NCBI GenBank assembly: GCA_004172935.1
Contig: SDZD01000011.1
Coordinates: 1-64,000, forward strand
Direction of reading: 5' to 3'
From: a bacterium
Lineage (GTDB): Bacteria; Armatimonadota; Abditibacteriia; Abditibacteriales; Abditibacteriaceae
Length of the DNA: 64,000 nt
Below are positions 1 to 8,154 of this stretch, one piece after another (position 1 is the stretch's first letter; each line of letters opens with the position of its first letter). The position numbers and the translations under genes are program-made. The notes beneath the pieces were generated by a model, which saw only the letters and a program-made list of their open reading frames with translations, did no database searches and was not told where the DNA came from.

Positions 1-180
1 CGTATCGTAGCTGTCGCCGATGTCTACGACGCCCTCACCAACGACCGTCCTTACAAGAGAGCGTGGCCTATCGAAGAAGCCCGCGCCGAAATCGAACGCC
101 AATCAGGAAAACAGTTCGACCCCGACGTAGTAAGCGCCTTCCTATCCCTACCCCCAGAAGACGGCTCAAAACTCGGCTAA
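1..180 (+). CDS. C-terminal fragment of an HD-GYP domain protein (5' truncated by window)
   Basis: Frame 1 reads [48 protein letters not shown]..., typical of the HD-GYP C-terminal region; stop TAA at 178-180. Confidence 0.8.
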   Translation, partial: RIVAVADVYDALTNDRPYKRAWPIEEARAEIERQSGKQFDPDVVSAFLSLPPEDGSKLG

Positions 181-260
181 CCCCCTCCGATACGCCTCCC
201 CCTTCAGCAAAATAGGGAGAGACTCCCCCAACTCGGAGGTAGGGACATGGCCCGCCATGT

Positions 261-375
261 CCGCGAGAGAATATCTGAGTTCGGCCCTTCTACCTCGGCG
301 GGCACCCGACATCGTCAGGGTGTAGGTGTCGCGGTGCCGGATGAGGGCCGCGTAGTGGTCACCTACTCTTGCCCA
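261..375 (+). repeat. Dispersed intergenic repeat R1
   Basis: gagttcggcccttctacctcggcgggcacccgacatcgtcagggtgtaggtgtcgcggtgccggatgagggccgcgtag; near-identical reverse-complement copy at about 23711-23815. Confidence 0.8.
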
Positions 376-417
376 AGCAGGACACCAACACCCGGCCTAA
401 ATCTCACACACTCCCCC

Positions 418-1239
418 TCACGGCAACAATTCCGCTTGCCCCAGTAGCGCCTTCACATTTCTCTCGATATTGTCCGAAATATCATCCAGTGGAAGGTGGC
501 TCAGGCTCTTCTGGCTGAATGGGTTTTGCAGCTCAACGCCGATTTGGTCCAACGACATCAGCGGATAAGCGACTCCAATCGTCACCAGCGGAATCAACCA
601 CTCGCTTTCCAGGCGATGCAACAAAGCAAACGGCAACGCGAGCAGAAACAGCACCAGATAACGCCGGATTTTAATGACATAGACCAACGGCAAGGGCGTC
701 TTCAAAATACGCTCACAGGCCCCTATATGGTCGATGAGTTGCGCCCGTTGCACATCGGCCTGAACGAACGCGAATTGATCCATCTTCTTTTCCTGAAGCG
801 CCTGGCGCAGCAATCGAGCGATCTGGAACGACACGTAGTTAGGCATATGGTTGGAAGCCCACATTTGCTCGGTAACCTCTTTGCCCATCAATGCCACCAC
901 CTTTTCGTCGGGGGGTTCCAAACGCAAATTGGCGCGGCACACATGAGGAAACACCGCGACCCAACGAATGAACTCTTCCCGCCATTCCGGCTCTTGTGGC
1001 CCGTAAGAAAGTCCGTTGATGGCGAGGTTACGCGACTGGTTGACGATGCCACCCCACAATTTGCGTGCTTCCCACCAACGGTCATAACTCGAATTGGTGC
1101 GAAAAATCAGCAGCAAACCCAGCACCGCGCCCACAATTTCAAAGGGGTTCGCAGCGATGCCGAGATCGAAATGATAACGCCTCAAAAAATAATTGCTGAG
1201 GAACTGAACGACTGACGCGAACAAGCCAAAGGCCAGCAC
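418..1239 (-). CDS. Bestrophin-like (UPF0187/RFP-TM) membrane protein; 5' end uncertain
   Basis: FRTNSSYDRWWEARKLWGGIVNQSRNLA motif typical of bacterial bestrophin homologues; homologous-looking residues continue upstream of the GTG start. Confidence 0.8.
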   Translation of the reverse strand: MLAFGLFASVVQFLSNYFLRRYHFDLGIAANPFEIVGAVLGLLLIFRTNSSYDRWWEARKLWGGIVNQSRNLAINGLSYGPQEPEWREEFIRWVAVFPHVCRANLRLEPPDEKVVALMGKEVTEQMWASNHMPNYVSFQIARLLRQALQEKKMDQFAFVQADVQRAQLIDHIGACERILKTPLPLVYVIKIRRYLVLFLLALPFALLHRLESEWLIPLVTIGVAYPLMSLDQIGVELQNPFSQKSLSHLPLDDISDNIERNVKALLGQAELLP

Positions 1240-1521
1240 ATGCCGGATGATATAAGGCGTTACCGAGCCTTGCAGCGCTGTGGCCTGTTGTAAGAAATTA
1301 CGGAATGAACGGTTGTTTATAAATCACTTCTCCCACTGATAAAATAGCGAGTTATATTCTGCATCCGTGAGCTGAAGTCGAAGATATTTTTGCCAGTGAA
1401 TGTCAGCATCATTGAGGAAGTAGGAATGGCGCCCGAACTTTGCAATTAATGCACCAGTGCCCTCTGTGTGCGGGCGCAACTCCGAGCCTTTCCGGGAGCC
1501 AAAGCACACGGGAAAATTTCG

Positions 1522-2427
1522 ATGAATAATTCAACAACTAATACCTCGCCCGATGCCGCCCAAATCGACCAATTGGCCTTGGAATACAATGGAGGCCGTC
1601 TCAATCGCCGCGACTTCATGGCCCGTCTCATCACAGTCACTGGAAGCATGGCCGCCGCTCACTTGCTAATCGAGAAAAATGGTCTGGCGCAGGTCATATC
1701 CCAGAAAGAAGTCGCCGACACCGCCAAAGGTGCCATTCAAATCACGGGCACTGATGTCACTTTCTCCACGCCCGATTTAAAACTGGGCGGCTATCTGGCC
1801 GCGCCCAAAGGCGAAGGCCCCTTCCCGGCGATAGTCGTCATCCACGAAAATCGCGGCCTCAACGAACACACCCGCGACGTAGCCCGCCGCTTCGCCATCG
1901 AAGGCTTCGTGGCATTGGCCCCCGACGCTCTCGCTCGACTTGGCGGCACCGCTTCCATGAAAACGCCCGATGAGGCCCGCACCGCCATCGGCACCATCAC
2001 CCCCGACCAAGCCGTCTCCGACCTCGAAGCCGCCCTGGTCTATCTCAACACCCTGCCCAACGTCCAAAAAGGCCACCTCGGCAGCGTTGGCTTCTGCTGG
2101 GGCGGCGCCCGCTCCTTCGCCCTCGCGGTCAAAAGCGACCTGCTCAAAGCCGCCGTCGTTTTCTACGGCAGCGCCCCGACACCCGAAGAAATCACCAAAG
2201 TCAAAGCCCCCGTTCTGGGCCTCTATGGCGAAACTGACACCCGCATCACCGGCGCCGTCCCCGACGTAGCCGCCGCCATGAAAGCCGCCAACAAATCCTA
2301 CGAATACAAAATTTACCCCGGAGCCGGACACGCCTTCTTCAATGACACAGGCGAACGCTACAACCCAACCGCCGCCGCCGACGCCTGGGCCAAAGCCACA
2401 ACCTTCCTCCACGACAAACTGAAGTAA
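1522..2427 (+). CDS. Dienelactone hydrolase family protein with RR-containing N-terminal signal
   Basis: VVIHENRGLNEHTRDVARRFA, GSVGFCWGG nucleophile motif and GAGHAFFND; N-terminal NRRDFMARLI resembles a Tat signal. ATG at 1522 preferred over 1468. Confidence 0.87.
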   Translation: MNNSTTNTSPDAAQIDQLALEYNGGRLNRRDFMARLITVTGSMAAAHLLIEKNGLAQVISQKEVADTAKGAIQITGTDVTFSTPDLKLGGYLAAPKGEGPFPAIVVIHENRGLNEHTRDVARRFAIEGFVALAPDALARLGGTASMKTPDEARTAIGTITPDQAVSDLEAALVYLNTLPNVQKGHLGSVGFCWGGARSFALAVKSDLLKAAVVFYGSAPTPEEITKVKAPVLGLYGETDTRITGAVPDVAAAMKAANKSYEYKIYPGAGHAFFNDTGERYNPTAAADAWAKATTFLHDKLK

Positions 2428-2455
2428 CACCCAAGGATAAACGCCGTCAACCTTT

Positions 2456-2563
2456 CATGTAGACACCCCACGTGGTTGCCCATCATTGGAATTGCTCATA
2501 CATTGCGCCATTGCAGAAAACGAGCAACCGAAATGCAGGGCAACCACGTGGGGTGCCTACATG
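2456..2563. repeat. Long inverted repeat (26-nt arms, 25/26 complementary, 56-nt spacer)
   Basis: catgtagacaccccacgtggttgccc (2456-2481) and gggcaaccacgtggggtgcctacatg (2538-2563). Confidence 0.9.
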
Positions 2564-2599
2564 AGGTTTCCACAACTTCCCTCCCTCTACCGCCACCCA

Positions 2600-3110
2600 T
2601 CCAAATCGGTTATACTGAACTTAGTGAATTAGGTGTCGCGACCTAATTTGATAATCAGAGTTCGAGAAGGTCCCGCAGACTATAACAGCCTCGTCATCAC
2701 TAAACCAGCGAAGGCTCTCACCTCCCCATCAATTAAGAGTTATCTCCACCCAGTAGGGCTTATGGCAATAAGTCCAATTCCCAAGGCCCCCAAACTCCCA
2801 TGTTCTTCTCTCTATCCTCTTGCCATCCAGTCCCGACTACCGTCCAGCAAACATCGACGCTAAAACTGGCGTCCATCGGCGGTTAAAAACAATCTCTCCC
2901 AATGCCCTACTCCCTCCCACCAGAGCGACAACTCCTTCTCAAATCCCCCTCTGTGCCTCTGTGGTGATTTTCTCAATAAGCCCCCAAAGATTGAATAATA
3001 ATTGATTAATCAATCTTTTGCATATTTCACGCTTAAATCCAAATCCGTTCCCTCATTTAAACAATCTTTTTTGAGGCAAAAGATTGAAAAGCCCCCGAAA
3101 ATGATTGATT
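2600..3110 (+). repeat. Composite intergenic repeat, copy A
   Basis: Ordered motifs TATACTGAACTTAGTGAA (2609-2626), CACCAGAGCGACAACTCC, CCCTCTGTGCCTCTGTGGT (2947-2965), ATTGATTAATCAAT (3001-3014) and ATATTTCACGCTTAAATCCAAATCCGTTCCC, matching the reverse complement of copy B in the same order. Confidence 0.75.
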
Positions 3111-3171
3111 TCGAGGGCAGATCCAATTCTCAATAACTACCCCAAGTATCACCAGGAGAGAGGATGCAACT

Positions 3172-5913
3172 CTACCCAGCGAGCGCCATTTTCCGCATCT
3201 CGCCTAATTTGATGAGGGCTTCGATTGGCGTCAGGTTATCCACATCAATCGCCTTTAGCGCCTCAACGACGGGATTAGGCGCAACAGCGACCACCCCGTT
3301 CTGGTGCGGCTCATCGAACAGGCTTGTGCTCACCATCGGCGCCGAAGCGAGGGGAACCGATTCGACGTGTTGCCCACGCAATCGCTCTTGCGAGAACGAT
3401 TCGAGCAACTCTTTGGCGCGCGCTATAACCGGAGTGGGAAGCCCAGCCAATCGCGCCACCTGAATACCGAAACTGCGGTCGGTGCCACCGCGAATAATGC
3501 GGCGCAGGAAGATGATGTGGTCACCATCCTCCTTCACCGCGATTCGATAGTTCTTCGCGCGAGGCAACCGCTCTTCAAGTTCGTTGAGGTGGTGGTAGTG
3601 CGTCGCAAACAAGGTTTTCGGCCCTAGTTCGTGCAGATACTCGGCAACCGCCCACGCAATGCTCAAACCATCATAAGTCGAAGTACCACGCCCGACTTCA
3701 TCCAGAATCACGAGGCTGCGCGGCGTCGCGTTGTTCAGGATATTGGCGGTTTCGTTCATCTCGACCGTGAAGGTCGATTGTCCAGTCGCGAGGTCGTCCT
3801 GTGCGCCAACGCGCGTAAAGATGCGGTCAACAAGCCCAATCTTAGCCGCGCGAGCGGGCACGAAGGAGCCGATTTGAGCCATCAACACAATCAGCGCCAC
3901 CTGACGCAAAAAGGTCGATTTACCCGAAGCGTTCGGCCCGGTGATGATAATCTCCTGCTGCGAAGTGGTGTCCAAAACGCAGTCGTTCGGCACAAACGGC
4001 TCGCTCATCGACGCTTCGACGATGGGGTGCCGTCCCGAACGAATATCAAGAACCGGGTCTTCGACGATTTCGGGCCGCACATAATCGCGGCGCGACGCTA
4101 CTTCGGCCAAAGCCGCGAACACATCCAAATGGGCAAGCGCCTTGGCGGTATCCATCAATGGGCCACTCATCGCCGCCACCTGGTTACGCACGCGCTCGAA
4201 TAAGCGCCTCTCCAGGTCGTGGGCCTTGTCCTGAGCGCCAAGAATCAGCTCTTCCTTCTCTTTTAGTTCGGGAGTGATGTAGCGCTCACCATTGGCAGTG
4301 GTTTGCTTGCGCGTGTAGTCGGTGGGAACTTTCGACAGGTTGGTCTTCGTGACCTCGATATAGTAGCCGAAAACGTTGTTGAAGCCCACCTTGAGCGAGG
4401 TAATGCCAGTACGTGCCCGCTCGGCTTCCTCAAGCGCCACAATCCAGTTTTTACCCTCGCGTGTCGCGACACGCAGCTCATCCAAGCCGGGGTCGAAGCC
4501 ATCGCGAATCAAGTTACCATCTGTCAAAACAACCGGCGGCTCGTCGGCGAGCGACGCCTGCAACATCTCCAGCAAATCGGGCGCAGGAGTCAGATGCTTT
4601 TTGACGTTATCCAGCGATGCCGAATGAACTTCTTGCAACGCCAACTCGATGGCGGGCAAGGTCTGCATCGCGTTGCGAAGCGCCACAAGGTCGCGGGCGT
4701 TGCCCGTCCCAGCCACAGCACGCGAAACAAGGCGCTCGATGTCGCCCACAGCGCGCAACAGGTCGCGGCAGTCGCGTCGCAGCAAAATATTGTCGCGCAT
4801 TTCGCCAACCGCCTCCTGTCGCCGCTCGATGCGCTCACGCGACAGCAGCGGCTGCAAAATCCACTTGCGCAGCAAACGTGAGCCAGCCCCGGTGCGCGTT
4901 TCATCCAACAGCGAAAGCAGAGTTCCTTTGCTTGAACCATCGCGAATCGACTGCGCCAATTCCAGGTTGCGTCGCGTCGCCTGATCGAGCAACATCGAAG
5001 AATCGGTCGCCAGCAGCGTAATGCGCCGCAAGTGAGCCAGAGCGCCCAACTGCGACTCTTTCAGGTAATCGAGCGCCAGCGAAGCCGCGTCCTGTGCATC
5101 GGCGTGTTCTTCCAGCCCAAAGCCACGCAGCGAAGCCGTCTTGAAGTGCGAAAGCAACTTCTGGTGCGCAGTGTCAAAGCCCGATGGGTCGTAGGCCGTG
5201 ACATGAAAGCGCGCGTCGCTCAGCATCTGCAAAAATCCGGCACACTCGCGCAAACGTTGCGGCACCAGAATTTCCGATGGAGCAAAACGCAGCAACTCCT
5301 CGCGCAGCTTCGCGAAGCGCCCCACGCTTTCGGCGTTTTCGGGAGTCACATCGGCGGCGCCCGCTTGCGTCGCTTCAGGGTCCGGTTCACAGGGATTCAC
5401 TTCGGCTCCGGCGACAGCTTCCACTTCGCCCGCCAAAAACTCCCCCGTCGAAACGTCCACCAGCGCCAAACCGAAGCGGCTCATCTTCGAGTCACACGAA
5501 AGCGCCGCCAAAAAGTTGTTGCCCGTCGACGCGCCCACGCCCGACAAAAAAGCATCCTCCAGCACTGTTCCGGGCGAAAGCACGCGCACCACTTCGCGCT
5601 TAACGAGGCCGCGCGCAAATTTCGGGTCTTCCACCTGTTCGCAAATGGAAACGCGATACCCGCGCGAAAGCAAAGTCGCGATATGGCGCTCAACGGAGTG
5701 ATAAGGCACTCCGCACATTGGAATCGGGTTAGGCGATTCCTTGTGGCGCGCAGTGAGGGTCAGTTCGCACTCGCGCGACACAACTTTGGCATCTTCGCCA
5801 AAAATTTCGTAAAAGTCGCCCATCCGAAATAACAACAGCGTATCGGGGTGTTGAGCTTTAGCGCGCTCCCACTGGCGCATGAATGGGGTAGATTTAGCGG
5901 GCGTCTGGGACAT
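3172..5913 (-). CDS. mutS: DNA mismatch repair protein MutS
   Basis: [29 protein letters not shown]-terminus with FYE motif; Walker A ITGPNASGKSTFLRQ; DEVGRGTSTYDGLSIAWAVAEYL. Confidence 0.98.
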   Translation of the reverse strand: MSQTPAKSTPFMRQWERAKAQHPDTLLLFRMGDFYEIFGEDAKVVSRECELTLTARHKESPNPIPMCGVPYHSVERHIATLLSRGYRVSICEQVEDPKFARGLVKREVVRVLSPGTVLEDAFLSGVGASTGNNFLAALSCDSKMSRFGLALVDVSTGEFLAGEVEAVAGAEVNPCEPDPEATQAGAADVTPENAESVGRFAKLREELLRFAPSEILVPQRLRECAGFLQMLSDARFHVTAYDPSGFDTAHQKLLSHFKTASLRGFGLEEHADAQDAASLALDYLKESQLGALAHLRRITLLATDSSMLLDQATRRNLELAQSIRDGSSKGTLLSLLDETRTGAGSRLLRKWILQPLLSRERIERRQEAVGEMRDNILLRRDCRDLLRAVGDIERLVSRAVAGTGNARDLVALRNAMQTLPAIELALQEVHSASLDNVKKHLTPAPDLLEMLQASLADEPPVVLTDGNLIRDGFDPGLDELRVATREGKNWIVALEEAERARTGITSLKVGFNNVFGYYIEVTKTNLSKVPTDYTRKQTTANGERYITPELKEKEELILGAQDKAHDLERRLFERVRNQVAAMSGPLMDTAKALAHLDVFAALAEVASRRDYVRPEIVEDPVLDIRSGRHPIVEASMSEPFVPNDCVLDTTSQQEIIITGPNASGKSTFLRQVALIVLMAQIGSFVPARAAKIGLVDRIFTRVGAQDDLATGQSTFTVEMNETANILNNATPRSLVILDEVGRGTSTYDGLSIAWAVAEYLHELGPKTLFATHYHHLNELEERLPRAKNYRIAVKEDGDHIIFLRRIIRGGTDRSFGIQVARLAGLPTPVIARAKELLESFSQERLRGQHVESVPLASAPMVSTSLFDEPHQNGVVAVAPNPVVEALKAIDVDNLTPIEALIKLGEMRKMALAG

Positions 5914-6011
5914 TGATCGTTTTCAGCCTATTGAATGAAGTTGATTCCAGTTTAACGCGCCTTCGCATCTCCCTGAACCATTTACCAACAGGGAACACAA
6001 TTTCCCATATT

Positions 6012-7259
6012 TCACGGCGCCGCATGTTCGGAAGGTGCCGACTTCTTCTTCAAGAATGGGCGCTCGAAAATCCAGAAAAACACGATGGAACAGGCGATAG
6101 CAATCGCTGGCCCTCCCAGAAAGAACAACAACTGGCGCGCATCGCGACTAATCTCAGTGCGCGACAAAATCAGCGCCATCCCCATATAAACCGCCCCATG
6201 TGCCAGATACAGCGAGTACGAAATCGTCCCCAGCGCCACCAGCGGTTTCCATCCCAGAATGCGCGCCAGCAGCGGCAAAGAGGCACTGCAAGCCAGCAGA
6301 GCGGCTCCCGCCGCGCCCCATGCCCAAATGCGCAACACGGACGAAGGATCAAAGAACTCAATACGCCACGCCAAAGCCAGCAAAGCCACCACAATAAGCG
6401 ACAAAAAGGGCTTCAAAGGGCGTAGCGCCTGGAAAAACGCGGCGGGCAGAGAGCGGCTCACGATAGCCGCTGCAATCATGCCCGCCCCGAACTCGGCCCA
6501 ACGTGCAAGGCAAAAATCAAAGCCAACTGAGGTGTTCAAAAAATCGGGGGCGAACACAAAGCACAGGCCGCGAAACACCACCGTCGCCACGATGGGAAAT
6601 ACCACAGCCGCCAACACTCCCACTCGGCTCCCAATCAGCCCCAATATCAAAAATAAGAAGTAGAACTGCCACTCTAATGACAACGACCAAAACGAACCCT
6701 CATAAGCCGTCTGATAACGATGGAACAATCCATGTGTCAGCGTCAGATGCGAAATCAAGTTGTACCAGGCGTCAAGCCCCACAAACGGAAAGGCATTCTG
6801 AAAGGAGTTCGGCGCCCACGGCCACCACGATGGCCCTTCAAACTGCGACGTTAACCACGAAATCCCCAGCACCAAAGCTAATCCCGCATAAAAGGGAGGT
6901 ACAATGCGGCGCGTGCGGCGCTGCAAAAATCGCCACATATCCAGCGGCTGAGTGCGCGTCTCACCTCGACGTAGTAGCGGCAAAAACAAACAAAAGCCGG
7001 AGATAACCAGAAACAAATCAACGCCCCCACCGCCAACTGAAAACAAATGCCGCAATAATCCCAGCTCGAAAGGTACTGTCCACCCGCCGACTTGCAAAAA
7101 ATGCGGTACGCGCCCCTCCACTGGAAAGCCTCCCCATAACACGGCGTGAAAGCAAACCACCATCAACACCGCCACACCCCGCAAGCCATCGACATAAGCC
7201 AGTCGAGTCGAAGTAGGAACCGGGGAAGCTGGAGAAGAAGACGGCGTGGCAGAAGTCAT
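6012..7259 (-). CDS. Acyltransferase 3 family membrane protein
   Basis: RLAYVDGLRGVAVLMVVCFHA N-terminus, DLFLVISGFCLFLPLL, multiple TM segments; ATG at 7259 preferred. Confidence 0.9.
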   Translation of the reverse strand: MTSATPSSSPASPVPTSTRLAYVDGLRGVAVLMVVCFHAVLWGGFPVEGRVPHFLQVGGWTVPFELGLLRHLFSVGGGGVDLFLVISGFCLFLPLLRRGETRTQPLDMWRFLQRRTRRIVPPFYAGLALVLGISWLTSQFEGPSWWPWAPNSFQNAFPFVGLDAWYNLISHLTLTHGLFHRYQTAYEGSFWSLSLEWQFYFLFLILGLIGSRVGVLAAVVFPIVATVVFRGLCFVFAPDFLNTSVGFDFCLARWAEFGAGMIAAAIVSRSLPAAFFQALRPLKPFLSLIVVALLALAWRIEFFDPSSVLRIWAWGAAGAALLACSASLPLLARILGWKPLVALGTISYSLYLAHGAVYMGMALILSRTEISRDARQLLFFLGGPAIAIACSIVFFWIFERPFLKKKSAPSEHAAP

Positions 7260-7321
7260 AACGGTTGCGTCCTGTTTAACGCATCGCCCACTCGTGCGAA
7301 ACCGCCACACTCAAAGCCGCG

Positions 7322-8107
7322 ATGATTCCGCTCAAGACATTGCCCGATGCAACCACCCCGCCAATCTTCACGCGGACTCTGGCGGTTTCCATCGCGCTCG
7401 TCTGGCTAATACAACTTGGCTATCTGGTTTTTGACGCCAGCGACTTGGCCGCTCGCTGGGGCACACGCCCCGCTTGCTATTTCCATCCTTCCAGTTGTGG
7501 TGTCCAGGGCGCGTGGTTGCCCTCGCTGGGCGTTGCTCAAATCCAACACTGGGGAGCCTCGGCTTTGGGCCATCTCGTGTTGTCGCCTCTCTTTTCGCTA
7601 TGGCTACACGCCGACTGGTGGCATGTTGGCTTCAATCTGCTGTTTTTGCTCGTTTTTGGCGGCGCCGTCGAGAACGAAATCGGGCGCTTTAAATTCCTGC
7701 TTCTCTATTTCGTCGGCGGCATGGTCGCGACGGTGTGCCATATCGTTTTCAATCCGCTCTCCCATCTGCCCACCATTGGCGCGTCCGGTGCCATTGCTGC
7801 CATTCTGGGCGCCCACTTCTGGCGTTTGCCGCGTGCCTGGGTACTCACCTACTTTCCGCCCATTTTTGTCTTTCCCGTTCCGGCGCCACTGTTCGGAATT
7901 TTGTGGTTAGCCGCCCAATTTGCGGGCATATGGAGCGATTTCCGCTTGCCTTTCTCGGCGACGGTAGAAGGCTCGAACGTCGCGTGGACAGCCCATCTGG
8001 GCGGATTCGCGTGGGGCGCATGGACGGGTTGGCGCTCACGCAAACAGCGCGGTGCAAAGATTCGCCCTCGTTCTTCCTCCGTTCCGACATCAAATGTGGG
8101 AAAATGA
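7322..8107 (+). CDS. Rhomboid family intramembrane serine protease
   Basis: HADWWHVGFNLLFLLVFGGAVE, GASGAIAAILGA catalytic motif, C-terminal AHLGGFAWG histidine. Confidence 0.92.
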   Translation: MIPLKTLPDATTPPIFTRTLAVSIALVWLIQLGYLVFDASDLAARWGTRPACYFHPSSCGVQGAWLPSLGVAQIQHWGASALGHLVLSPLFSLWLHADWWHVGFNLLFLLVFGGAVENEIGRFKFLLLYFVGGMVATVCHIVFNPLSHLPTIGASGAIAAILGAHFWRLPRAWVLTYFPPIFVFPVPAPLFGILWLAAQFAGIWSDFRLPFSATVEGSNVAWTAHLGGFAWGAWTGWRSRKQRGAKIRPRSSSVPTSNVGK

Positions 8108-8154
8108 AGCTACCACGCCCATTTTATGGCACAAATTTGGGGCGTAATCTGTCC

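Noticed and set aside
247-447. 66-aa ORF MARHVRERISEFGPST... and its look-alike at 23661-23855
   Set aside because: Overlaps dispersed repeat R1; similarity is at DNA level and the third copy does not keep the frame, so treated as repeat rather than protein.
1777-2430. 217-aa minus-strand ORF over the dienelactone hydrolase gene
   Set aside because: Gly/Val/Phe-rich mirror of a real CDS; no plausible domain.
5032-5832. 266-aa plus-strand ORF antisense to mutS
   Set aside because: Fully contained in mutS on the opposite strand, biased composition, no family resemblance.
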